Shown here: positions 49,301 to 63,841 of the stretch, in pieces
Layout: the number at the start of each line of letters is the position of its first letter
Position numbering within the stretch: the first letter of the stretch is position 1
Assembly (NCBI RefSeq): GCF_000224145.3
Contig: NC_020176.2
Coordinates: 868,693-932,692, forward strand
Source: Ciona intestinalis
Lineage: Eukaryota; Chordata; Ascidiacea; Phlebobranchia; Cionidae
Reading direction: 5' to 3'
Length of the DNA: 64,000 nucleotides
Translations under genes and position numbers: made by a program
The notes under the pieces: generated by a model
Seen by the model: only the letters and a program-made list of their open reading frames with translations
Database searches by the model: none
What the model was told of the DNA's origin: nothing

Positions 49301-52300
49301 AGCATTATATAATCTGATGAACACAGGTGCCAAACCTGGGCTGGTAGGTTAGGCAGGCCTACCCTGGAATTTCCTCAGTGCATTTAGCAGTACAAATTAA
49401 CAACCAATAAGTCAAACTTGTTTCATATGAATGTGCCCCCAACCAATCCCGCCTCCCAGCATTATGCTGATATGTAACCACTAAACATAAAATAAGTCTG
49501 TGACATTTTTTATTTTATGAAAAAATCTAGGGGCCGAAAATTGTGGTCATGACACATTTTTTAATTTTTTTTGGTTGTTTATCATTTAGAAAGAAACAGA
49601 TCAACAAAAATGTAATCCAAGCTTGCTGGCAAACTCTCAGATTTAATTATATAACTAATGTTTGGATGCAGGTCTTAAGCAGAACAACATGCTTCTTACC
49701 TTGTAAAACACAACGAAGCGATTCTATTTCTTGTAAATGATGTTTGTTCAATTCTTCCACTGCTTCCTAATCAGTATCGGAGGATTTAAATATTAACAAA
49801 TTTATTTGTATGGGAATAGAAAACTATTAATAATAGGAATTACCAACACTAAGCCAAACAATCTTTCAAAGGCTCATTTGGTATGAAAAAAACGTAGTGT
49901 ATTCCTGGGGTTTTGTCAGACTTTAAGTTTTGCCTGAAAGCAGATAATATATCGGAAAAACTTTATGTTTTTTTATACCAGATGAACCCTTTGAAAGATT
50001 GTTTGGCTAAAAGAATATTTTCATTATGACTGGTAGTAGAAGTAACAGAGTATAAGCCAAACAGTTATGTAACAAAGCAAATCTAACGTATTGGTTATAA
50101 TTTTACTAAATAATGCTATGCAGAAAATTCCAGGCCTGCCTGTTAGGCACCCATGCGCAGTTCAGATATAACTACAGCTTGTCATCTTGTCAAATATAAG
50201 ACACTAAAAAACAGCTCTGTAAAATCAACAATTTAATCAAATTAAAAGAAAGCATATTATCTACATAAAAACAACCCAACTTTTAAAGATGCTATTAATA
50301 GACAGACACATATAGGTATACCGCGTACAACTTAAACACATACACAAAATAGCTATATTGCAAACTGTCATACCAATACAAAAGTTTCAGCCAATTTAGC
50401 AAATTGTGCAACCTACATAGTACAAACCCACACACACAACATCCCACCTGTTTTGTATTCTCAGAAACTGATGCAATCATTTTAATATTCTCTGATTCTT
50501 CCTTCAAAAGTTCAAACTGTTGTTGCTGTTCACTTATTTGTTTGCTGGCTTCAAACAGCTTGGCATTCTGTTCTCTTATGGTGGCTGAATGGATTTACAG
50601 AAAGATTAAACATTAATAAAGTCGTGCTAACGAAGTTAAAGTTATAACATTAAATAGTCGTTAATCCATACGTCACATAAATCATGTGATTGGCTTATAT
50701 AGAATTGACTACAAATAAAGCAATAAAATAAAAACAATTTGACTTATATATATATATATCTTCTATATTTTAGTTAATTTTTGCTTTCCCTGGTTTTACT
50801 TTAATTTATTGTTGGACAAAATTCTGCAGCTATTTTTAACATTGGCTTTTATTTAACAAAATAATTCCCTTAATATTGATTTTATTGCTACACAAATCCA
50901 GAATGCTCATATTACAGCATGAAAATCAATTTGTATTCTGTGTAAACGTATTGTCTATGAGACTATGAACATCTAGGTTGCAAGCTAATTGCAAAACACA
51001 ATGCAAAGGAAAGTTATTTCTGTGAGGGGTTTCTAAAACTATGGTATGCATATCACTTGTGGTACACGAAGGTTTTTCATATGAGAAGCAACTTTATAGG
51101 TTTACTAACCTAACAATTAAAACAAAATGATTTTGTGCATTGCATTGTGCTTTTTGATTAAGTGGTACAACATCTAAATATATATACATATATATATATA
51201 AAATAAAAATTGATCGGGAGTAGAAATAACTTGAGAAACGCTTTCTCATGTAAGATACATTACAAGTTACCAGGTATAATGATATCGTATATGTTGGCCA
51301 ACAACAATGGTCAAATCAGCTTGGTAATAACACTATATATGTTATTATGTTTGGGCTTTTTTTAATTTGACAATTTCAACATAGTTTTGTTTTTAAACTT
51401 TAAAATGTTAAGCTCATTATGTTGTGAAACTTAATTTTGTTTACTTACTGTTTACAATCAGTTGTTAAAACAAGGATTAAGATTTGATATTTACACACTC
51501 GCAACATAGCACAGCTTAAAGTAGGCTACTCCTTGTTGCTTGGATGGTTGGAAAAGTAAAAACTACAGCTAACAAAACACGTTATGGGTTAATGGGCAGC
51601 CTACACAAATCACTTAAGAAATAAGAACACTTACTCTCTTTTGCAAAGTAAAGTTCCTTTATTCTACTTCGTTTAAATTCAAAATCTGTTTCTAATTGTA
51701 TTTTCTCTTGTTTCATCCTTGCAATGCAAGCTTGTGCCTCCATTAATTGCATCTCTATTGAGGTGTCTTCCAACAAAGAAGCTGGTAATGGCAAAAACAA
51801 TGATTTATATTTGATATTTCAAATAACAATAACACCGCCCACCGGCCATTATGGAATTTGGTGTTATACGAAATCTTAGTTTAATTAAAACATGGTATAA
51901 GTGTGTTAAAAATCATGGAAAAAGATAAAGAACACTATTTTGTGAAGCAACAACTATAAAATCAGCAACATTACAGTTTATAATTTGTTTGATGTTTTTT
52001 CTGTATGTTACAAACTCTATGCCACAGTGGTTAGAGGGCTTGCATCATAACTAAAGGACACGGGTTCAAGGCTAGATGCAACTACCATCCGTGTCCTTCG
52101 CATGACTATTTAAGCACGTAAAATCGAACACAAGCCATTTATAACGCTAAACTGACTGATTTGTTTACTTCTTTGGTGGTAATTATCTTTTCTACAAACC
52201 AATGGCATGTTTCTTTCCGCAGAAATGGAACATTAGTTTTATAGGGTTCAGATGTGCTCTATAGTTTCCTGGACTTTCAAATTATACAGACATGACCAGT

Positions 52301-52499
52301 GGCTTGGAGCAATTACCATTAGGTGTCTTGCCCTAGAACCTTGCCCTAGAACAAATTCAACATTTAAAAACTTAGAACCCAGTATCTTGCAGTTAGTAAT
52401 CGAACTCTTACCACTGTGTATGTATAAAACTGACCTAATAAGCTAATGTTATAACAAATTGGATAACTTACAGTGGTTTGAAGGTCCAGGCTCATCCAT
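40362..52499 (-). CDS. RABEP1: Rabaptin (Rab5 effector, coiled coil)
   Basis: Twenty exons in transcript order: 52472-52499, 51635-51781, 50448-50584, 49700-49766, 49102-49280, 48627-48764, 48365-48439, 47601-47724, 46651-46805, 45528-45613, 44908-45071, 44423-44517, 43648-43782, 42992-43207, 42326-42463, 41930-42055, 41347-41472, 40909-41013, 40724-40840, 40362-40484; all phases agree, 826 residues (human RABEP1 862). Rabaptin-5 bridges Rab4/Rab5 and Rabex-5 on early endosomes. Matching pieces include FKRSRIKELYFAKE, IASVSENTKQ, AQEEAEKLKSVVLPLEKEI, RRLEKSYSDAGMRRNS, FLKETIQAEQ and SEQVQRDFVRLSQSLQ in the C-terminal Rab5-binding part. Most of the protein is heptad coiled coil with a Ser-rich acidic middle. 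The last 40 residues diverge from vertebrates. RABEP1 versus RABEP2 cannot be settled; it may be co-orthologous to both. Confidence 0.93.
41150..41290 (+). mobile_element. SINE, 5' part
   Basis: tttatcctcgcaaggcgatg, then ttcatacacctcatgtatct and ggttaccacataac; in a rabaptin intron. Confidence 0.5.
42870..42950. repeat. Fragment of the ataccagatg element
   Basis: cttgccgaatggcagactaa and tgttttataccagatgcgcc, shared with 31261 and 49852; in a rabaptin intron, ending near the exon at 42992. Confidence 0.45.
44095..44368 (+). mobile_element. Composite SINE with 3' tRNA-like tail
   Basis: cctcgagtggccgaaaaatg, then cccattaatgaccactcagt, a degenerate core and a tail ggttagaggcaggcgtgcta that looks like the reverse of a tRNA-type B/A-box region. 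Confidence 0.6.
44712..44880 (+). mobile_element. SINE, truncated
   Basis: caccttgcctggctcgttat, then gttctgtttcatacacctcg; the 3' end is a short piece of the caattagtgaccactttgtt module. Confidence 0.5.
45295..45420 (+). mobile_element. SINE, 3' part
   Basis: Has cttgcacaaggacacaaatg and cccacaatggtaacg followed by a tRNA-like antisense tail. Confidence 0.5.
49852..50008. repeat. 157-bp hairpin element in a rabaptin intron
   Basis: The left arm starts agccaaacaatctttcaaag and the right arm ends cctttgaaagattgtttggc, so the arms match over roughly 33 bp with few mismatches. The right flank continues with actggtagtagaagtaacag, the module found near other partial copies. Confidence 0.8.
52015..52440 (+). 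mobile_element. tRNA-derived SINE pair (head plus inverted head)
   Basis: The 5' block has an A-box-like stretch cagtggttagagggcttgca and a B-box-like cgggttcaaggctagatgca. The 3' block (52365-52420) reads on the minus strand as cagtggtaagagttcgatta then ctgggttcta, a second tRNA-like head in the opposite orientation. Between them lies gcttggagcaattaccatta followed by a cttgcccta core. It does not fold as a normal tRNA gene by eye. Confidence 0.6.
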
Positions 52500-53560
52500 T
52501 TTGCCTCTAACCTCAGTTTTCTTAAGTAATTACGGGGCAAGCATATCCAGTGTTTAAATCCCACACTTACACAATAACTTATATAGTTGCAGCATGGCTT
52601 TCCTAGTTGTAGTTTTACTTCTACGAATATGTACAACATTAACATGCACTTCAAAACAAATGTGACAATTACGTATTGAAATTTTTGAATTATTAAAATG
52701 AATTATACCCAACAATTTTTTATTTTAATTTTAAACACAAAACAATTTTTTGTTTGCAAAAATTTTAGAAATTAAAGTTTTTATGTAGACAACTATTTTA
52801 ATTAACAGTGTTAACAAAAGAAACCAGTAATGTAAAATTGTCAATTAATAAATTTAAGCAAATTCTGTCTTAAAAAAGCTGTTTACAAGTGAAAGACTGC
52901 CTGTTTAAAAGTAGACATTAGACACAAATCAGAAACACAGAAGATAAAAATTACTGGCAGCTGACTATACACATTCAAAATTAATCAAATTTAAAAAATG
53001 ATGGTCCGCTGTTTAATATTTAGATAAAAATTCTAGTTATTATAATTATTTGGGCGAACATTAATAAAACAGACTGTTCCAACAAAATTAATTTTTAACT
53101 GAGTATTACCACTAATGTTAATTTAAAATGCTTTTAATATTAAACACTTGGGATTTCTTTACTCCCCCATGAAAATAATACAAAGTCAAACGTTAAGCTG
53201 GAAATCAAGGTTAATAAATGTAAAACACAAAATTAAACAAAACACAATATTATTGAACCTTGGTTGGTTTGGGTTTAATCCGGACTTTTACATTGTTACA
53301 AAATTATCATTTAAGCGAGGTAATATTTATTCATTGAAAAAAAATTGAAAACTTAGTTTTAAAACATCTTATTTTGTGGTCGAGTGAATTTGAGTTACTG
53401 TCGAAGTGGTTGCTAGTATTACGTTCAGGAATTATGTTGGTAAAACATATTATCAGGCTCATATAAAAAACATCCAACTACGGTGCTAGACAATCAAGTG
53501 TTTATGGGGATAAGATATATACAATGTGTCCTCAGCATTCAGCAAAGCTGCGCCACCAGT
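52500..53560. other. Rabaptin 5' flank and H3.3 3' flank
   Basis: AT-rich, no supported exon. It contains the H3.3 poly(A) candidate and presumably the rabaptin promoter. Confidence 0.55.
53326..53331 (-). terminator. Candidate poly(A) signal, H3.3
   Basis: AATAAA on the minus strand 230 bp after the H3.3 stop. I saw no histone 3' stem-loop near the stop, in line with a replacement-type histone. Confidence 0.45.
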
Positions 53561-56712
<3,152 letters not shown>

Positions 56713-59700
56713 ATGGAGGGAAGCGAACCAGGGAGCTTGAATAAGTGCCCGGGCTGCACTGAAAGACGAAACGGCGACTGTACTGCTGTGAATACGACGA
56801 TTGATAAGCAAGCAGGGACAGAGTCGGATACGAGCAAGCCACATAGTTGGAAAGACGACCTGAACTGTCTGTGTACTTGCGGGAAGAGGAAAAGTGTTTC
56901 CAAAGTTGGGAATGAACAATCTGGAAACACTGCAAGAGATAAACAAACTTCAAGATTTGAGAAAAGTAAGAATTTGAATTGTTTAGGTTTAAAACCTAAC
57001 ACAACATATAGGCTATATGTATGTGAAGTGCAGAACCTGTTATCTTAAAGAATCTAACCATATGTGTTCACTGTAAAGATATATGTAGATAAATACTTAC
57101 TTTAGAATGGAAAATTAAAATAGTTAAAAAGAAATAGAAACAAAACGAGTCGTTTAAACACGTTAAAGTACACTCCCACTACTTATTAAGCCATATAGCA
57201 TCGGAAACATTGGAACAATTACTAAAACCGCAAAGTTATTGATTGAACTTGATAATCATCACTTCACATGTACAAGCACATGTGTAGTAGCACTCTATAT
57301 AGCAGTGTTATGATTTACACAGCAAGTATTAGGCGTTATAGGAAATTAGGAATATTCTGCTTCTGATGCTACCAAGCATAGTATAGTTTTTAAAGGCTGC
57401 TATGGTGTAGTGTAAACAAAGATAAAATATGGTTTATTCTACAGCCGTTAATTACTTTGAACAGCCTAGCGCCAAATGGCATGCCAAGCAAGCATTGGTG
57501 CAATAAAACTTTCGTTTATCGCCTTACTGAAGAGCAAACTCAGTATATAGTATAGGGTGGGGCAAGATGGGTGGGGGAAGACACCTTTCTTCATTCTATT
57601 TTATCGTTCCATTTGGTCGCAATCAAAAAACAATCAAATAAATACAAAACCGTTTTTATATTTAGATATTTGGTGCTTGAGGTGTTCCATCTTTCCCCAC
57701 CCTACTATACTTTACGAGACAAGGTAGTTTTAAAATTATATGAAAAGTAACTTTGCCTGTTATTTCATCAATTAGACAAAGAAAACAACAGCAATTCCAA
57801 GTCACTGGACACTGAAAGCAAATTCAATACAAAATCAAGCGGGCTTGAGAAAAGCTACACACTGCCTACTAAACTTAACGACGTGAGTGGATTACGTCGA
57901 AATCAGCGAAACTTTTTCGGGGGAAGGATGGAAGTTTTATCTGAAGACAAGGGAGATGAGGTTCAAGTCCCGCCATTGGCACTGGATGGGGTGAAAAAGA
58001 ATGGAAATTTGCGGAATTGGAAAACTAAAGATAATCGTGAACCAAAACAGGTTAGTTGAAGAAGGATTGAGTGTAAACATTTCATAACGAATGAATGATG
58101 ATTGAATGTAACTTATTTGCACTCTCGTGGTGTGGGGCAACGACACTTTTTATAACACGGGTCTTCTGTTACATACAGCTTGTGCCGCTTACGAGTAACT
58201 TCATCGGTGAATAATTTATTTGAATTTCGTTGTTTTCTATTTAAATTTTCTCACTTTTTAAAATAGCCAAATTATGTTTTTAATTGGACTGGCGGCCGCT
58301 CATAAAAATTTACACCATGAAACATAAATTCGTCGAAGAATTCATTTTATAATATTTTACAATCAACACTAAATCGCCTTTATTTCTATGCTATTCCATA
58401 TGGATGAGGTCCTATGAGTAAGGCTAGAACTAGGCTTTCGGAGTGAGTTGACCAATTACCCCATATTTCTACCGATTCGGTAATTTTTTACAACAGAAAA
58501 ATCCTCCCAACTTTATGAAGTCGGTTTGTCCAAATCACGACGAACAAAAAGAAACGTTAGAAGCTGTCCTTTACTGTGACGCATGCTCACAATCTGTGTG
58601 TTATAAATGCGCATTCGAACGTCATAAGGACCACACTGTGACGCCCATTCCTGCTGCTGCGGAAAGAGTTCGTGTAAGTGGCAAAAACATAATCTTCAAA
58701 AAACGTTAGATTCATTTTCGAGTACAGTACTGCTATGGGGTAAGATGGGCACGTTGGCGCATGGAGGTAAATGAGAATGAAAACATGAACCTTTTACCCC
58801 AACCTTTATATTTATGTTTGCGCAAGCACTGAGCCTAGTATAACTACATTATAATATGCTGAAGTATTATAGCCATACATCTTGGTGTAAGTATTTGGAC
58901 ATATTCAATTCTATACCTTATTCCTATTATTTTAAGTTTAATGAAATATAAGCAATATTATTTCCAGGTTAATCTTGCCGAACGTAAACGAAGAATCGAA
59001 AACGTCATTTCACAAATGAGGACGAAGCGAAAAACTGCGGAGGTTGGATATATGGTCTTAATTATCTATAAATTTATACAATTGGATTACAGTTTGGTCT
59101 ATAACTTCAAATTACCGCACAAATACAAGCTTATCGCCTACAGTAGTAGAAGAAAAAGATTGCACTCTGAATTTTACCACTTTGCGGGATTGATCGTATC
59201 TTGGTACTTGACAAACTACTATACAGTCGCAATCTTTGATAGGTGTTTTTAAGACGTGAAAATCACTCTCTAAAACTCGTAAACAAACAATCGGACTACG
59301 CTAGCCACGCTTAGCTTTACAATAGACGTTCATTAAAACTTTTCGAGTGAAGAGTCGAACAAGACGAGTGCTGTAGCTTGTCGCAATGAAGTACTCTCGT
59401 AACTGAAACACACTATATTTGTATACACAAGATAACTCGTTTTTTCGTATACGAAAGTTTTTACATTAGCCTACCCGTAGAGTTGTAGACCAAGCTAAGT
59501 AAACAAATCAGGTAGTATAGTAGGGTGGAAGAAGACGAAAGATCTTTAGCACATAATATTTAAATATCTTGATCGTCTTTTAAACAATTAACAATGGCCT
59601 GTGGGAGTCGCGAGAATACGGTATTATAATTCTTTGAATATTCTTTGTTTTCCACCAAATAGGATAAGAAAATAGAATAAAATGGTGTCCCATCTTCCCC

Positions 59701-62700
59701 CACACTACCAGCATACAAAAGTTAAATTGTCCAGTTTAAAAAATGTATAATACTGTTCGCCTAATACCCTTTAAACACCTCCCGTATATAACAAAATAGG
59801 TGAGGCACTGTCGAACAATTAAAGGTTATAGAAAGTACGCTATACGTCACATTTTCAATACGATAGCTGTATTATAGTGAAAACGACTTGAAGCAGTCAT
59901 TCGTAAGCCCCGATCCACTTGATCATCGTTAAATACGTCGTGAGTGTTAAACCCCCGATCCTCTAGAACAACTTCAACGTTACTAAATCGTGAGCAAAGT
60001 TACACAGCTTGCATATTTGCGACAAGTTGCTTGAGTACCCAAGTTCGGAGCACAGCAGTGTAAAAGGGAAAACAAGATATATAAAAGGGGCCGTTTAATA
60101 TGAACAGAAATCAAATTACACGTGTTTAAAATATAAAGACTAACATATAATAAGGTGGGATTGGATGGGACACTTTTATTCTATTTTCTGGACCATATTT
60201 GGTGGTAAACAAAGAACATTNNNNNNNNNNNNNNNNNNNNNNNNNNNNNNNNNNNNNNNNNNNNNNNNNNGAGCCTAGTATAACTACATTATAATATGCT
60301 GAAGTATTATAGCCATACATCTTGGTGTAAGTATTTGGACATATTCAATTCTATACCTTATTCCTATTATTTTAAGTTTAATGAAATATAAGCAATATTA
60401 TTTCCAGGTTAATCTTGCCGAACGTAAACGAAGAATCGAAAACGTCATTTCACAAATGAGGACGAAGCGAAAAACTGCGGAGGTTGGATATATGGTCTTA
60501 ATTATCTATAAATTTATACAATTGGATTACAGTTTGGTCTATAACTTCAAATTACCGCACAAATACAAGCTTATCGCCTACAGTAGTAGAAGAAAAAGAT
60601 TGCACTCTGAATTTTACCACTTTGCGGGATTGATCGTATCTTGAAACTACTATACAGTCGCAATCTTTAATAGGTGTTTTTAAGACGTGGAAATCACTCT
60701 CTAAAACTCGTAAACAAACAATCGGACTACGCTAGCCACGCTTAGCTTTGCAATAGACGTTCATTAAAACTTTTCGAGTGAAGAGTCGAACAAGACGAGT
60801 GCTGTAGCTTGTCGCAATGAAGTACTCTCGTAACTGGACCACACTATATTTATATACACAAGATAACTCGATTTTTTCGTATACGAAAGTTTTTACATTA
60901 GCCTACCTGTAGAGTTGTAGACCAAGCTAAGTAAACAAATCAGGTAATATAGTTTTATAATTCTTTGAATATTCATTGTCTTCCACCAAATAGGATAAGA
61001 AAATGGAATAAAAAGGTGTCCCATCTTCCCCCACACTACCAGCATACAAAAGTTAAATTGTCCAGTTAAAAATATATATAATACTGTTCGCCTAATACCC
61101 TTTAAACACCTCCCGTATGTAACAAAATAGGTGTGAGGCACTGTCGAACAATTAAAGGTTATAGAAAGCACGCTATACGTCACATTTTCAATACGATAGC
61201 TGTATTATAGTGAAAACAACTTGAAGCAGTCATTCGTAAGCCCCGATCCACTTGATCATCGTTAAATACGTCGTGAGTGTTAAACCCCCGATCCTCTAGA
61301 ACAACTTCAACGTTACTAAATCGTGAGCAAAGTTACACAGCTTGCAGATTTGCGACAAGTTGCTTGAGTACCCAAGTTCGGAGCACAGTAGTGTACAAGG
61401 GAAAACAAGATATATAAAAGGGGCCGTTTAATATAAACAGAAATCAAATTACACGTGTTTAAAATATAAAGACTAACATATAATAAGGTGGGATTGGATG
61501 GGACACTTTTTTATTCTATTTTCTGGACCATATTTGGTGGTAAACAAAGAACATTCAAAAAGTATAAAACCGTTTATCCACAACTCACTCCCTCGGGCGA
61601 TTGTTAATTGTTTAAAACACGGTCAGGATTGAGGACATATAATGTACTAAAGTTGTTCCATCTTCCCGCACAGTACTATATAAGTTTTAACTAAAGTAAA
61701 TTGAAACTAACTGAAGATACGCATAGTAATTTAATGGCACTTTCATTTCTCGTGTTTTTCAAAATAATATTCCCAGACAAGTAGCGAAGAGCTGAAGCAA
61801 AGAATTCATGTTCAGTTCGAACAGCTGATCCAACGGGTGAAGAAGAAAGAAGATGACGTCATGGGCGAGCTTGCGAAGATCAAGCAGAGAAGAATAAACA
61901 TTATATACGGAGTACAGAACCAGCAGGAAACGGCTTGGGGTCAGATTGATGCTGTTCTTAAAACTCAAGAAGACGTCAAGATGTTACAAGTATGTGCTCA
62001 CTTGGAATATAATGTGTTTACATAGAGTGTTTATACGTGTTGAAACGTGAATGCATATGGCTTGTAATATATGCCAAAAAAGATGGGATAAAACGTCAGA
62101 ATTACAGTCGTTCGTTCAATTAGTAAATATATATCTGAAGCTAATAACGTTGTGTTTGGTAACCATGACATTACAGAAATATTTCTTACCAATACGTTTT
62201 TGTTTTGCAGGAATACAACGGATTGTCGCTCGTGTGAGTAAATTTGACCTATATGTATAATATACATATGATAGTATATATCATGCATTCTGTATAAATC
62301 CTATATTTGACATTTGTGATAATTAAAAATGCGCAATAAGAGCTTCATGGAGATACAATGTATTAGCTCTTAACTTAAATAACCGTGTTTGCTATATATA
62401 GAGATTATAAAGACCCGACCACGTCACCGCGTGAAAATGGGGGGAAATTTCTTCTACACGGGGAAACCCCTCGTCCGACGTTGGACCTTAACTCTGTGCA
62501 AGACGAGATCGAGAAAGTGAGATTATCCGGGGTTAATATCGACACTACGGGTGATACAACTGCTGTCGTAATTAAGGAGGGGATTACCCCACGGTGAGAA
62601 CAATGTGTTGAGTTTTAGCATAGTACTCTGTTTTAGAGCAATATGGTTTTAGGCTTCGTTTATTACTAAATCTTTGTAACTCTATGGTTTGTTATTTCAA

Positions 62701-63841
62701 GCGGTATACCAGCTTTTAATATACAATATTGTTAGGAGAAGATGGGGCACCTTTAGCGCATAATATCTAATCATCTTGATCGTGTTTTAAACAATGAGCA
62801 ATGATCCATGTGGATCATGAGGATACGGTCTTATAATTCTACAAATGTTCTTTGTTTACTACCGAATTGTAAGAGGAAATAGAACAAAAACCGCCTCGCA
62901 GGGCCCCACTTCTTGGATAATATAACAGCCCTGGTAAAACCATGGTTAGGTTTAATCAACTTTAATTTGATGTAACATCGTTAACTTCACGCAGTGGGAA
63001 CCGCAATCGATTCTCGTTCAAACTGGACGCATTCACCGCTCACTCGGCTCTGCGCGTCTCCTCCAACTACACATCGGTTGAATATGTCGGTTCCGAACGA
63101 AACGGTGTGACTGTAAGAAACAGTCAACCTTTTAACTCTGTTTCTAACAGGTAAGATAAATGTGTATGATTTGTATATTTAGCGACACATTAATAAGTAT
63201 GGGTTGCTTCATTGGTGACCAACTGAGATAAGTAGTGGGATTCTAAAACGTTTTTATGCATAACTCAAACGAAGTAATTGTCTTCTACGCTGTATATAAA
63301 AAAAGTGTGGAGGATATGGTGAATGACGTTAACACATATCCCATGTTTTCTAGTTATGGTTTTAACCATAAACAAAGATATCCAAGTGTATGATTCTGTA
63401 AATATCCTTTGTTCACAACCGAATAAGGCGAAAACAAAACACCGACCATCTTACCCCACCCTACTGTATAGCAATTATCGCACGTCAAAATGTTAGTCCT
63501 AACACGAATCATATATAGTGGGGTGGGGAAAGATGGGTCGCCTTTAGCACAAAATATATAAATATCCTGGTCGTGTTTTAAACAAACAACAATGGTCTAT
63601 GAAAGTTCAAGGACAAGGTTTTATAATTCTTTAAATGTTCTTTGTTTACTACCAAAATGTACGAGAAAATAGAATGAAATTGTGTCCCATCTTCCCCCAT
63701 CCTACTATATGTTTCACTATTCCCAGCAACCCTTATCAATCCAAACCACCCGGCTACCACAGTCTACCTAATGGTGTGGCAGCTGGTAGATTAAAACGAG
63801 CTCAATTCGCAACGGTGATCGGTGATTCTTCCATAACTCAG
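56713..63841 (+). CDS. TRIM-like protein: B-box, coiled coil, start of SPRY (3' end outside window)
   Basis: Exons 56713-56965, 57776-58050, 58497-58673, 58968-59042 (near-identical second copy 60408-60482), 61777-61989, 62211-62233 (23 nt), 62402-62593, 62995-63150, 63727-63841 and onward; phases agree. The first 176 residues are polar and without known domains, with a CPGC and a CLCTCG cluster but no clear RING. Exon 3 encodes a B-box type 2: CPNHDEQ, CDAC, CYKC, HKDH. Two exons give a coiled coil. The 23-nt exon (EYNGLSLV) after the coiled coil is typical of TRIM genes as I recall them. LDAFTAHSALRVSSNYTSVEY and FATVIGDSSITQ look like the PRY/SPRY start. Many TRIMs are ubiquitin ligases; without a RING this is unproven. 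An upstream start is possible, since the frame is open back to about 56605. Confidence 0.78.
57548..57710. mobile_element. Hairpin MITE
   Basis: Ends tatagggtggggcaagatgg and ttccatctttccccacccta; the left end carries a small internal duplication (gatgggtgggggaagac). Confidence 0.75.
58086..58250 (+). mobile_element. SINE, 5' part
   Basis: gcactctcgtggtgtggggc, then gttacatacagcttgtgccg; in a TRIM-like intron. Confidence 0.5.
58831..60220 (+). repeat. First copy of 1.3-1.4 kb tandem block (suspected haplotype duplicate)
   Basis: Starts gagcctagtataactacatt and runs up to the N gap. It is nearly identical to 60271-61555, including the 75-nt coiled-coil exon and its splice sites. Confidence 0.93.
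59516..59710. mobile_element. Hairpin MITE, full length (first block copy)
   Basis: Ends gtagggtgg... variant tagggtggaagaagacgaaa and cccatcttcccccacactac. The corresponding site in the second block copy is a deletion derivative at 60949-61029. Confidence 0.7.
60221..60270. other. Assembly gap (50 N)
   Basis: Exactly 50 N. The left flank breaks inside a MITE; the right flank restarts at the beginning of the duplicated block. Confidence 0.98.
60271..61555 (+). repeat. Second copy of the tandem block
   Basis: Begins with the same base sequence as 58831 and stays colinear to 61555, exactly where copy one is cut by the gap. It differs by point changes, a 9-bp deletion near 60643 and a deletion of about 100 bp near 60953. 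Confidence 0.93.
61482..61682. mobile_element. Hairpin MITE, full length, reverse interior
   Basis: Ends ataaggtgggattggatggg and ttccatcttcccgcacagta. Its truncated partner is at 60142-60220, cut by the N gap. Confidence 0.7.
62730..62915. mobile_element. Diverged MITE
   Basis: The left end aggagaagatggggcacctt and the interior are recognisable; the right end is degraded. Confidence 0.5.
63306..63470. mobile_element. Diverged MITE
   Basis: The right end accatcttaccccaccctac is intact; the left end is weak. Confidence 0.55.
63513..63711. mobile_element. Hairpin MITE, full length
   Basis: Ends tagtggggtggggaaagatg and tcccatcttcccccatccta, about 199 bp, immediately before the 63727 exon. 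It is one of the best-preserved copies. Confidence 0.85.

Noticed and set aside
52015..52090. Possible tRNA gene
   Set aside because: A/B-box-like motifs are present but no acceptor stem or anticodon arm can be formed by eye, and SINE core sequence follows.
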